Shown here piece by piece: positions 15,607-23,771 of a DNA stretch of 64,000 nucleotides (position 1 is the stretch's first letter; every line of letters begins with the position of its first letter). The stretch is taken from positions 119,114 to 183,113 of the forward strand of contig NZ_FMHI01000015.1 in the NCBI RefSeq assembly GCF_900090145.1, in the 5' to 3' direction. The notes under the pieces are model-generated. The model was given only the letters and a program-made list of their open reading frames with translations. It had not been told where the DNA came from and did no database searches. A program made the position numbers and the translations under genes. This stretch comes from Streptomyces sp. WMMB 322 (GTDB lineage: Bacteria > Actinomycetota > Actinomycetes > Streptomycetales > Streptomycetaceae).

Positions 15607-16803
15607 GTGCGCAAGTCCCCGACCCTCAAAACCCTCGCCGCGGCAGGTGCGTTGCTCCTGGCCACCGCCTGCGGCTCCTCCGGCTCCTCCTCGTCCTCGT
15701 CGGGTGCCGTCGACCCGCCGGACCTCAAGCCCCAGAAGAAGATCGGCAAGGCGGAGAACTCGGTGAACCTCATCGCGTGGGCCGGCTACGCTGAGGACGG
15801 CAGCAACGACCCGAAGGTCGACTGGGTAACCCCCTTCGAGAAGAAGACCGGCTGCAAGGTCAACACCAAGACGGCCGCCTCGTCCGACGAGATGGTCAGC
15901 CTCATGAAGACCGGGCAGTACGACGCCGTCTCGGCCTCGGGCGACGCCTCACTGCGCCTGATCGCCTCCGGCGACGCCGAGCCCGTCAACACCGAGCTGG
16001 TGCCCAACTACAAGGACGTCTTCAAGGGCCTGAAGAACCAGGACTTCAACTCCGTCGACGGGAAGGCCTACGGCATCCCGCACGGCCGCGGCGCCAACCT
16101 CCTCATGTACAACACGGAGAAGGTCAAGCCCGCCCCCGACTCCTGGTCCGCCGTCTTCGACAAGGCCGGTGAGCACAAGGGCAAGGTCACCGCGTACGAC
16201 TCCCCGATCTACATCGCGGACGCGGCTCTGTACCTGATGAAGCACAAGCCCTCCCTCGGCATCAAGAACCCCTACTCCCTGGACCAGAAGCAGTTCGACG
16301 CCTCGGTGGACCTGCTGAAGAAGCAGAACGCCAACATCGGCGAGTACTGGAGCGACTACCTCAAGGAGATCTCCGCCTTCAAGAGCGGCGACTCCGTGGT
16401 CGGCACCTCGTGGCAGGTCATCGTCAACACCGCGCAGGACGAGAAGGCGCCGGTCAAGGCGGTACTGCCCAAGGAGGGTTCGACCGGCTGGTCCGACACC
16501 TGGATGGTCTCCTCGAAGGCCAAGCACCCCAACTGCGCCTACAAGTGGCTGGACCACATCATCTCGCCGGAGGCAAACGCCCAGGTCGCCGAGTACTTCG
16601 GTGAGGCGCCGTCCAACGAGAAGGCGTGCAAGCTGACGGCGGACAAGAACCACTGCCGCACGTTCCACGCCGAGGACGAGGACTACTGGAAGAAGGTCCA
16701 CTTCTGGACCACGCCGACCCAGCAGTGCCTCGACGGCCGCAAGGACGCCAAGTGCGTGCCGTACGCCAAGTGGGTCCAGGCCTGGACCGAGATCAAGGAC
16801 TAG
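15607..16803 (+). CDS. potD: Polyamine-type ABC transporter substrate-binding lipoprotein
   Basis: 398 residues. The signal peptide ends in a lipobox (LLLATAC) with Cys22, followed by a Ser-rich linker. The mature part is a PotD/PotF-like binding protein: VNLIAWAGYAEDG, WVTPFEKKTGCKV, YDAVSASGDASLRLIASG, GIPHGRGANLLMYN. It captures the amine outside the membrane. GTG 15607 is chosen because GTGGAG lies at the right distance. The in-frame GTG at 15595 has no ribosome-binding site. It is separated from potA by 106 nt and from potB by 11 nt. Confidence 0.88.
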   Translation: MRKSPTLKTLAAAGALLLATACGSSGSSSSSSGAVDPPDLKPQKKIGKAENSVNLIAWAGYAEDGSNDPKVDWVTPFEKKTGCKVNTKTAASSDEMVSLMKTGQYDAVSASGDASLRLIASGDAEPVNTELVPNYKDVFKGLKNQDFNSVDGKAYGIPHGRGANLLMYNTEKVKPAPDSWSAVFDKAGEHKGKVTAYDSPIYIADAALYLMKHKPSLGIKNPYSLDQKQFDASVDLLKKQNANIGEYWSDYLKEISAFKSGDSVVGTSWQVIVNTAQDEKAPVKAVLPKEGSTGWSDTWMVSSKAKHPNCAYKWLDHIISPEANAQVAEYFGEAPSNEKACKLTADKNHCRTFHAEDEDYWKKVHFWTTPTQQCLDGRKDAKCVPYAKWVQAWTEIKD

Positions 16804-16814
16804 GACCGACACCG

Positions 16815-17702
16815 ATGAGCAAAACCGAGCCGGCCGCCGGGCACACCGCCCGGCGGCTAGCCGGGACCCTTCACCGCCGTCCCCGGCTGCAACTGTCCCT
16901 GCTGCTGACCGCGCCGCTGACGTGGCTGATCCTCGCCTACCTCGGCTCGCTCACCGCGCTGTTCATGTCAGCGTTCTGGACCACGGACACCTTCACCTCG
17001 AACGTGGTGAAGGTCTGGTCCCTGGACAACTTCACGACCCTGCTCACCGCGGACGTCTACCGGCAGGTCGCCCTGCGCAGCGTGGGCGTCGCCCTCGCGG
17101 TCACCGTCATCTGCGTGGTGATCGCCTTCCCCGTGGCCTTCTTCACCGCACGCATCGCCTCCCCCCGCTGGAGGCCGCTGCTCGTCGTCGCCATCCTCAC
17201 GCCGCTGTGGGCCAGTTACCTGGTCAAGGCGTACGCGTGGCGGCTCATCCTCGCCGAGGGCGGTCTGCTGGACTGGCTGCTCGCGCCGTTCGGCCTCGAC
17301 GGCCCGGGGTTCGGGCTGATCGCCACGATCCTCGTCCTGACGTACCTGTGGCTGCCGTACATGATCCTGCCGATCCACACCGGGCTGGAGCAGATCCCCG
17401 GCAACCTCCTCGACGCCTCCTCCGACCTGGGCGCGCGCACGGGCCGCACCTTCCGCTCCGTGGTGATGCCGCTCCTGCTGCCGTCGGTCGCCGCCGGATC
17501 CGTCTTCACCTTCTCCCTCAGCCTCGGCGACTACATCGCCGTGCAGATCGTGGGCGGCAAGACCCAGCTGATCGGCAACCTCATCTACTCCAACATCACC
17601 CTGGATCTGCCGCTGGCCGCGGCGCTGGGCACCGTCCCCGTGGTGATCATCGTGTTCTACCTGCTCGCGGTGCGCCGCACCGGCGCCTTGAGCAGCCTCT
17701 GA
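16815..17702 (+). CDS. potB: Polyamine-type ABC transporter permease 1
   Basis: 295 residues with about six membrane helices, beginning LSLLLTAPLTWLILAYLGSL. The EAA loop appears as LLDASSDLGARTGRTFRSVVMPLLLPS, where the permease touches the ATPase. It belongs to the BPD_transp_1 (PotB/PotH) family. Start ATG 16815 lies 11 nt after potD, inside a tight operon. Confidence 0.88.
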   Translation: MSKTEPAAGHTARRLAGTLHRRPRLQLSLLLTAPLTWLILAYLGSLTALFMSAFWTTDTFTSNVVKVWSLDNFTTLLTADVYRQVALRSVGVALAVTVICVVIAFPVAFFTARIASPRWRPLLVVAILTPLWASYLVKAYAWRLILAEGGLLDWLLAPFGLDGPGFGLIATILVLTYLWLPYMILPIHTGLEQIPGNLLDASSDLGARTGRTFRSVVMPLLLPSVAAGSVFTFSLSLGDYIAVQIVGGKTQLIGNLIYSNITLDLPLAAALGTVPVVIIVFYLLAVRRTGALSSL

Positions 17703-17755
17703 CCGCACCCGCCGGCGCAGTGGCCGGCGGCCCCGACGACGCGAAGGCAACGACG

Positions 17756-18568
17756 ATGAAACTCTCCCGGCCCGCACGGATCACGCTGGGCGTCGCCGCG
17801 GCGGCCGGCTTCGCGGTCATCTACGTCCCGCTCTTTCTCGTCCTGATCAACTCGCTCAACCCGGACCGCAGTTCGAGCTGGCCGCCGCCCGGCATCACCC
17901 TCCACTGGTGGGCGGACGCGTGGGGCAGCGCGGGTGCACGGCACGCCCTGGTCACCTCGCTCAAGGCAGGAGCGGGTGCGACGGTCGCCGCACTCGTCCT
18001 CGGCACGCTCATCGCGTTCGCCATCCAGCGCTTCAGGTTCTTCGGCCGCGAGGCGCTCTCCTTCGTCGTCGTGCTGCCGATCGCGCTGCCGGGCATCGTC
18101 ACCGGTGTCGCGCTCAACACCGCGTTCCGCACGGTCCTGGAGCCCCTCGGCATCGGGCTCGGCCTCTTCACCGTCATCGTCGGCCACGCCACGTTCTGTG
18201 TCGTGGTCGTCTACAACAACATGATCGCCCGGCTTCGGCGGACGTCCGGCAGCTACGAGGAAGCGGCCATGGACCTGGGCGCGAACACCTTCCGCGCCTT
18301 CGCCGACGTCACCTTTCCGCTCGTGCGTTCGGCCCTGGTCGCGGGCGGCATGCTCGCCTTCGCGCTCTCCTTCGACGAGATCATCGTGACGACCTTCACC
18401 GCGGGCCCGAACACCCAGACGCTCCCCATCTGGATCTTCTCCAACATGGCACGCCCGCAGCAGGCACCGGTGGTGAACGTGGTCGCGGCGGTCCTCGTGC
18501 TGCTCTCCGTCATCCCGATCTACATCGCACAGCGGATGTCGTCCGACACGGCCGGCGGCCGGATCTGA
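17756..18568 (+). CDS. potC: Polyamine-type ABC transporter permease 2
   Basis: 270 residues, six predicted helices. The EAA loop reads YEEAAMDLGANTFRAFADVTFPLVRS. It is a PotC/PotI-type permease that forms the channel with PotB. A GAAGG ribosome-binding site precedes ATG 17756. It is the last gene of the operon, and its stop is only 27 nt from the convergent ferritin-like gene. Confidence 0.88.
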   Translation: MKLSRPARITLGVAAAAGFAVIYVPLFLVLINSLNPDRSSSWPPPGITLHWWADAWGSAGARHALVTSLKAGAGATVAALVLGTLIAFAIQRFRFFGREALSFVVVLPIALPGIVTGVALNTAFRTVLEPLGIGLGLFTVIVGHATFCVVVVYNNMIARLRRTSGSYEEAAMDLGANTFRAFADVTFPLVRSALVAGGMLAFALSFDEIIVTTFTAGPNTQTLPIWIFSNMARPQQAPVVNVVAAVLVLLSVIPIYIAQRMSSDTAGGRI

Positions 18569-18595
18569 AGCACGTCGGCCGCACGGACCGGAGCA

Positions 18596-19384
18596 TCACA
18601 TCACCGGGGCGGTGGTCGGCGAGTGCTCGCCGAGTGCGTCCAGCCTCTCCGGCATGGTCAGGTTGGCCATCCGCCGCCAGCCGCCGAACCGTTCGAACTG
18701 GTACATGCCGTGGATGCCGGCGGCGAGTGACGCGGTCTTGACGGCGGGCCAGTCCAGCAACCGCCCCATGTGGGACATCACGGCGAGGGAGACCTCGCGG
18801 TGGACGACGATCTCGGCGCGGGCGCACTGCCGCAGACTGCGGCGGATGGTCCCCTCGTGGCCCTTGGCCGCCAGCCGCAGCAACTCCTCGTGGCAGTAGG
18901 CCAGATGGTTGTCCTCGTCGTTGCTGATCATCCTGATGGCGCGGCCGGTCTCGGGGTCGTCGCCGCAACTGTCGAGCAGCATCGCCATCTGGTCGGAGGC
19001 GCGCTGCTCGGTGACCCTGCTGTGCGAGAGATAGACGATGACGTCGTTCTCGGTGAGCTGCTCGTCGCGCCGCAGCTTCTCGTGCATCAGGCCGATGCCG
19101 CGCCGCTCCAGCAGCATCGTGTAGTCGGTTTCCGCCGGCACGGGGACGGGTTCGAGACCGCGCTTCTTCAGCAGGGCCTTGAAGATGCGGCCGTGCTTGT
19201 CCTCGTCCGCGCCGTGCTTGGTGATCTTCGGGGCGAGATCGCGCAGGCTCTCCGGCACAAGGGCCGCGATCCGGGTGTTCTCCCAGCCTCCCTGTGCCTC
19301 CCCGCTGGCAGCGATGGAGCAGAAGAGCTGGAAGGAACGGTCGTTCTCCAGAATCTCCCGGAACAGGCTTCGGGACGAGAGCAT
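18596..19384 (-). CDS. Ferritin-like di-iron domain protein
   Basis: 262 residues, largely helical. Two E-x-x-H motifs in a ferritin-like spacing are visible: GADEDKHGRIF and SNDEDNHLAYCHEEL, each preceded by upstream acidic residues. This suggests a carboxylate-bridged di-iron site. The C-terminal part (HGMYQFERFGGWRRMANL) is unfamiliar. The ATG at 19384 has GGAGG 8 nt upstream, which excludes the longer open frame. The protein is cytosolic. The reaction is unknown; it could be an oxygenase or a metal-storage variant. It is convergent with the pot operon and may be functionally separate. Confidence 0.75.
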   Translation of the reverse strand: MLSSRSLFREILENDRSFQLFCSIAASGEAQGGWENTRIAALVPESLRDLAPKITKHGADEDKHGRIFKALLKKRGLEPVPVPAETDYTMLLERRGIGLMHEKLRRDEQLTENDVIVYLSHSRVTEQRASDQMAMLLDSCGDDPETGRAIRMISNDEDNHLAYCHEELLRLAAKGHEGTIRRSLRQCARAEIVVHREVSLAVMSHMGRLLDWPAVKTASLAAGIHGMYQFERFGGWRRMANLTMPERLDALGEHSPTTAPVM

Positions 19385-19686
19385 CAGTGCCACCTCCGTA
19401 CGGCGTCCGCACATTCGAGTCAAAGCGGACGGCGGGCAACCGGCAACAGCAGCGGCGGTTGCCTGTGCCAAACGAAGTAGGGCCGGGCGTGACCGCCTGC
19501 ACGGGGGCGCGGACGGGCAGGACGCGCGCGGGACGCGCAGGCCGGGGGAGTCGGCAGGGGTGCGGCCCGGGGCGCCGGGCCCGCCGCGGCACCCCGGCCG
19601 GCACGCGGCCCGGCCGGCAAGCAATTCCGCGTCGCGTGCAGCGCCGCGTGCGGTGTCTCAACGGCGTGGCGGCGACGGCCCGTTGT
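19385..19686. other. Gene-poor gap between the ferritin-like and TPM-like genes
   Basis: 302 nt upstream of the ferritin-like gene and downstream of the TPM-like gene. A CCGGCCGG-(8 nt)-CCGGCCGG hairpin at 19594-19617 could end transcription of the TPM-like gene. I see no further gene or clear promoter. Confidence 0.5.
19594..19617 (-). terminator. Possible terminator of the TPM-like gene
   Basis: An 8-bp perfect GC stem (CCGGCCGG on both sides) with an 8-nt loop, 70 nt past the stop codon. There is no T-run. Confidence 0.35.
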
Positions 19687-21015
19687 TCAGAAGCCCCCTC
19701 CGCCGAAGTCACCCCCGCCGAAGCCGCCGCCGTCGAATCCGCCCCCGTCGCCGAACCCGTCGCCGTCGCCCCCGCCCTCGAATCCGCCCTCGCCGAAGCC
19801 GTCGCCGTAGCTCCAGGGGCCGAGCGCATTGCCCAGCAACGTACCGACGAGCAGGCCGGGCAGGATGCCGCCGCCGAAGTAGCCGCCCGCCCAGGGCCCG
19901 TAGGCGGGCCCGGCCTCCCAGTAGGGCCGCCGTCCCTGAGGGGTGTCGACGTTGCGGGCCATCGGTTCGGTACCGTCCCTCAGCCTCGCCGCGTCCGCCG
20001 CGCACACCGGCACCGTCCGCTCGGTGCCGCCCGGCGGTGCCCAGCGCACGTCCTCGACGGACGGTCCGTGACGCGGGTCGAAGAAGCACGGCATCCGGCG
20101 TTCCGGCAGCGGCTCGCCGTTCCGTCTGGCTTCGACGGTGGCCAGCGCGAAGCGCCCGTCCTCCACGGCCTCGGTGACCCCGCGGACCTCTCCCGGCCCG
20201 CCTGCGGCCTCCATCTTCCGCTTCGCCTCGTCGTACTTGTCGATGGCGTGCGTGTAGTCCCGGCGCATGGCGTCGTCCGAGTCGGGGGCCTGCGGATCGA
20301 AGCCGACGCGGTCGAGTTCCTCGCCGAAGGCCGTGATGTCCTCGTCCACCACGGGGCGCAGCTGCTCCAGCTGTGCACGCTCCCGCTCGGCCTGCTGCTT
20401 GCGAGCCCGGTTGCGTACGAGGAGGGCGCCCCCTGTGCCCAGGACGAGCAGCGCCAGGAGCGCCACCAGGGCGAAGCCGCCGCCGGTTCCCCGTGACGTG
20501 GTGCTGTCCCACGAGGCCGGTGCGCTGCCGTCCGCCTGCTTCGTGGCGCCGTCGACGAACCGTTCCAGCTTCGCCTCCGTGTCACCGCCGGGGCCTTCGG
20601 CGGAGCGGCGCAGATCATCGACCGCGGGGCGTGACATGACGGAGCGGTCGGCGCCCGCGGCGAAGTCGTCACCGAGCGTGACTCCGTAGACGCCCCTGTC
20701 GCCGACCTGTGCGCGCAGGTCCCGCAGCAGGTTCGACGGGGGGAATTCGCGGGCCTTCGGCAGCACGGCGACGAAGACCGGCTTGTCGGCGTCCTTGATC
20801 TTCCGCGTGAGGTCCCTGGCTTCGGCGCCGGACAGCCGGTCCGAGGCGCGCGGGTCGACGTAGACGGGGCCCTCTCTCAGCTCCGCGGCCACCTCGCCGA
20901 CGCTGTCCGCCTTGCCGGCCGCCTGCGCGCCCGGAGCGATGGCGAGCACCGGCAGAAGGGCGGCCACGACAAGGAGCAGCAGCCTCAGGGGACCTTTGTG
21001 TCGTATTCGATGCAT
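19687..21015 (-). CDS. Membrane-anchored TPM-like protein with Gly/Phe-rich tail
   Basis: 442 residues. A signal peptide (residues 1-32, ending AQAA) leads to an external domain that looks TPM-like (GPVYVDPRASDRLSGAEARDLTRKI, then KPVFVAVLP). One membrane helix (about 182-200, ALVALLALLVLGTGGALLV) is followed by a charged helical cytoplasmic segment. The last 90 residues are Gly/Asp/Phe repeats (GGFDGGGFGGG type). Proteins of this layout are common in Streptomyces and their function is unsettled. The tail has no Cys. ATG 21015 is chosen because the signal peptide follows directly. Confidence 0.75.
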   Translation of the reverse strand: MHRIRHKGPLRLLLLVVAALLPVLAIAPGAQAAGKADSVGEVAAELREGPVYVDPRASDRLSGAEARDLTRKIKDADKPVFVAVLPKAREFPPSNLLRDLRAQVGDRGVYGVTLGDDFAAGADRSVMSRPAVDDLRRSAEGPGGDTEAKLERFVDGATKQADGSAPASWDSTTSRGTGGGFALVALLALLVLGTGGALLVRNRARKQQAERERAQLEQLRPVVDEDITAFGEELDRVGFDPQAPDSDDAMRRDYTHAIDKYDEAKRKMEAAGGPGEVRGVTEAVEDGRFALATVEARRNGEPLPERRMPCFFDPRHGPSVEDVRWAPPGGTERTVPVCAADAARLRDGTEPMARNVDTPQGRRPYWEAGPAYGPWAGGYFGGGILPGLLVGTLLGNALGPWSYGDGFGEGGFEGGGDGDGFGDGGGFDGGGFGGGDFGGGGF

Positions 21016-21388
21016 TTGCGCCGTGTACCCCGATTCGGGCCGGGGCTGCACGGCGGCTCTCACTTCGTCATGCGAGCTCCGCCCCGGCCTCGGAAGGCGG
21101 CGTCTGCGGCCGCGTGCGGTCCGGGCAGGACCCGACCCGGACCCGGGGCCGGACCGGCAGGGGAACGCGGAGACCGACGCGGAGACCAACGCGGTGTGGA
21201 GATCCGGTGACGACACGGCCGTCTGCCGCTGCCGCCCGCATCGAACCGGCCGAGGGGGTACTCGCGTCCGGCGAACGCACCGTCGCCCGGGGGAGGGGCG
21301 GTCAGCCGAGGACTGCGCCGGCGAACGGGCAGCGCGCCGTTGTCTGCCGTGCAGCGTGATGCGAAACAGCAATCGGAGGAGGCCGGCC
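21016..21388. other. Divergent intergenic region, TPM-like gene / DUF5133 gene
   Basis: 373 nt. It must hold promoters for both genes but none is obvious. A 12-bp direct repeat (CGCGGAGACC plus two bases, twice) lies at about 21166-21190. A good GGAGG site for the DUF5133 gene sits at the right end. No additional gene is supported. Confidence 0.4.
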
Positions 21389-21667
21389 ATGCTGATGGCA
21401 CACACCGCCGTCCTGAACAAGCTGCTCCGGCAGTACGAGACCCTTCACGCCGTCAATGCGGAGGAAGGCACCCCCGAAGCGCGGCAGCGCCTCGACGACG
21501 TGGAGTACACCCTCTGCATCGCCACGGGCACCAAGGACGTCGACGCGGCCTTGATCGCTGCCCGGCACCGGCTCCCGGGCGCCCGTACGCACGACGATTC
21601 ACTCCTCGCCGAGGAGGCCGCGCCCGGACCGGCTGCGAGGGACGACGCCCTCCCCTCCGCAGGCTGA
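21389..21667 (+). CDS. DUF5133 family protein
   Basis: 92 residues, beginning MLMAHTAVLNKLLRQYETL and continuing LDDVEYTLCIATGTKDVDAALIAARHRLPGA. This matches the small soluble DUF5133 proteins of Streptomyces, which have many paralogues and no known function. GGAGG lies 8 nt before the ATG. It is a single-gene unit convergent with the HTH-MurA gene. Confidence 0.75.
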   Translation: MLMAHTAVLNKLLRQYETLHAVNAEEGTPEARQRLDDVEYTLCIATGTKDVDAALIAARHRLPGARTHDDSLLAEEAAPGPAARDDALPSAG

Positions 21668-21847
21668 CTGTGACCGGCCGCGCCCGGTGGTCCCGGATGC
21701 GGCGGCACGCGGCGTGCTCCCCGGCGCGCGGCCTCGGTGACCTCCGCGGCTTGCGCGGCGTGCATGGTCCGCCTCTCCGCCTGTCCGCCTGGCCGCCGGG
21801 GCCGGAGGGGGCCGCTGGGCCGGTGAACCGGAGGGGCCGGCTGAGGC

Positions 21848-23377
21848 TCAGATGTCGCGGAACGTCTCGATCTGCGCGCCGACTTCGTTGAGCCGCTCGG
21901 CGAGGTCCTCGTAGCCGCGGTTGATGACGTAGACGTTGCGCAGCACGGAAGTCCCCTCCGCCGCCAGCATCCCGAGCAGCACCACGACCGCGGGCCGCAG
22001 CGCGGGCGGGCACATCATCTCCGCGGCCCTCCAGCGCGTGGGGCCTTCGACCAGGACCCGGTGGGGGTCGAGGAGCTGCAGGCGCCCGCCGAGCCGGTTC
22101 AGGTCGGTGAGGTAGATGGCGCGGTTGTCGTAGACCCAGTCGTGGATGAGTGTCTGCCCCTCCGCGACGGCGGCGATCGCGGCGAAGAACGGGACGTTGT
22201 CGATGTTGATGCCCGGGAAGGGCATCGGGTGGATCTTGTCTGCGGGCGCCTCCAGCTTGGAGGGGCGCACCGTGAGGTCGACCAGCCGCGTACGGCCGTT
22301 GTCGGCCGCGTACTCCAGGCTGCGGTCGGTGTCGAGGCCCATCTCGTCCAGCACCGCGAGCTCGATCTCCAGGAACTCCACCGGCACCCGGCAGACGGTC
22401 AGTTCGGAGCCGGTGACGACAGCGGCGGCCAGCAGGCTCATCGCCTCGACCGGGTCCTCGGAGGGGGAGTAGTCGACGTCGACGTCGATCTCCGCGACAC
22501 CGTGCACGGTCAGCGTCGTCGTGCCGATGCCCTCGACCTTGACGCCGAGCTGCTCCAGGAAGAAGCACAGGTCCTGGACCATGTAGTTGGACGAGGCGTT
22601 GCGGATCACCGTGACGCCCTCGTGCCGGGCCGCGGCCAGCAGCGCGTTCTCGGTGACGGTGTCGCCTCGCTCGGTCAGGACGATGGGCCCCCCGGGCGTG
22701 ACGGAGCGCTCCACCACAGCGTGGTACAGGCCCTCGGTCGCCGTGATCTCCAGGCCGAAGCGGCGCAGAGCGATCATGTGAGGCTGCACGGTGCGCGTGC
22801 CGAGGTCGCAGCCGCCCGCGTACGGGATGCGGAACTGTTCCATGCGGTGCAGCAGAGGACCGAGGAACATGATGATGCTGCGGGTGCGGCGCGCCGCGTC
22901 CGCGTCGATGGCCTCCAGGTCCAGCTCGGCGGGGGGCACGATCTCGAGGTCGGCGCCGTCGTTGATCCACCGGGCGCGGACGCCGATGGAGGAGAGCACC
23001 TCGAGGATGCGGAAGACCTCTTCGATCCTGGCGACCCGGCGCAGCACCGTGCGCCCGGAGTTGAGCAGCGAGGCGCACAGCAGCGCGACGCACGCGTTCT
23101 TGCTCGTCTTGACGTCGATGCTGCCGGACAGGCGCCGCCCGCCGACCACGCGAAGGTGCATCGGGCCGGAGTAGCCGAGCGAGACGATCTCGCTGTCCAG
23201 CGCCTCGGAGATCCGCGCGATCATCTCAAGACTGATGTTTTGGTTGCCCCGCTCGATGCGGTTCACGGCGCTCTGGCTCGTACCCAGGGCCTCGGCAAGC
23301 TTCACTTGAGTCCAGCCCCGGTGCTGACGGGCGTCGCGAATGAGTTGCCCGATGCGGGCCAGGTAGTCATCAGTCAT
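21848..23377 (-). CDS. HTH-MurA fusion (UDP-GlcNAc 1-carboxyvinyltransferase-like with XRE DNA-binding domain)
   Basis: 509 residues. Residues 8-65 are an XRE helix-turn-helix (WTQVKLAEALGTSQSAVNRIERG). The rest is a full EPSP-synthase-fold MurA-like domain. Active-site residues are kept: K93-N94 in DVKTSKNACV and Cys190 in AGGCDLGTRTV. MurA adds enolpyruvate to UDP-GlcNAc in peptidoglycan synthesis. The fusion suggests an enzyme that also senses or regulates. ATG 23377 is used. A perfect 16-bp palindrome 12 nt upstream is a likely autoregulatory site. By memory it matches SCO5998, next to aconitase. Confidence 0.88.
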   Translation of the reverse strand: MTDDYLARIGQLIRDARQHRGWTQVKLAEALGTSQSAVNRIERGNQNISLEMIARISEALDSEIVSLGYSGPMHLRVVGGRRLSGSIDVKTSKNACVALLCASLLNSGRTVLRRVARIEEVFRILEVLSSIGVRARWINDGADLEIVPPAELDLEAIDADAARRTRSIIMFLGPLLHRMEQFRIPYAGGCDLGTRTVQPHMIALRRFGLEITATEGLYHAVVERSVTPGGPIVLTERGDTVTENALLAAARHEGVTVIRNASSNYMVQDLCFFLEQLGVKVEGIGTTTLTVHGVAEIDVDVDYSPSEDPVEAMSLLAAAVVTGSELTVCRVPVEFLEIELAVLDEMGLDTDRSLEYAADNGRTRLVDLTVRPSKLEAPADKIHPMPFPGINIDNVPFFAAIAAVAEGQTLIHDWVYDNRAIYLTDLNRLGGRLQLLDPHRVLVEGPTRWRAAEMMCPPALRPAVVVLLGMLAAEGTSVLRNVYVINRGYEDLAERLNEVGAQIETFRDI

Positions 23378-23388
23378 GCGTCGAGAAT

Positions 23389-23404
23389 ATCTCACATGTG
23401 AGAT
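23389..23404. promoter_or_regulatory. 16-bp palindrome upstream of the HTH-MurA gene
   Basis: ATCTCACATGTGAGAT is a perfect palindrome starting 12 nt upstream of the ATG. It shares the core ATCTC-N6-GAGAT with the site in front of aconitase. The natural binder is the XRE domain of the adjacent gene product (inference). Confidence 0.6.
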
Positions 23405-23591
23405 GACTTCGCACCGAGGATGTGCCCGTGCGGTTGACGTGCGGCGCGATACGGGGCGGGACCGGCCCGGTGCGGAGCGCAGTCCCGGGGTTCCGGCGGG
23501 GGCTCGCGGACCGCTGAATCCCGTGCACCCCCCGGGCGTGGCGCCGACGGGTTCGGGAACCCCTCATGACCCGGGGGCGCGCGTGTACTAG

Positions 23592-23615
23592 AGTTATCTC
23601 GACATCGAGATAACT
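23592..23615. promoter_or_regulatory. 24-bp inverted repeat upstream of aconitase
   Basis: AGTTATCTCGA-CA-TCGAGATAACT has perfect 11-bp arms. It contains ATCTC-N6-GAGAT, the core also present before the HTH-MurA gene. It lies about 157 nt upstream of the aconitase GTG, in an AT-rich island that follows a possible TACTAG -10 element. Confidence 0.6.
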
Positions 23616-23771
23616 TGCCTGAGTGCGCACACCACGAGCGCGCGCACCACAACCGACCGCAGCCGAGCAAGGCTTGCAGGCTTGCCCGCAGCCAGCCGAC
23701 AAGCTTCGCCCGCTGGGGGTCTCCGGCCGCAGGGCCAGGGGACGGATGCCAACGCACTGAAGGAGACTGTC

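Larger units (their letters stand above)
23378..23771. other. Divergent regulatory region, HTH-MurA gene / aconitase
   Basis: 394 nt holding two palindromes that share ATCTC-N6-GAGAT, one by each gene. Between them lies about 190 nt without a recognisable element. The region 23616-23771 is the aconitase leader and ends in AAGGAG. No short gene is supported. Confidence 0.5.
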
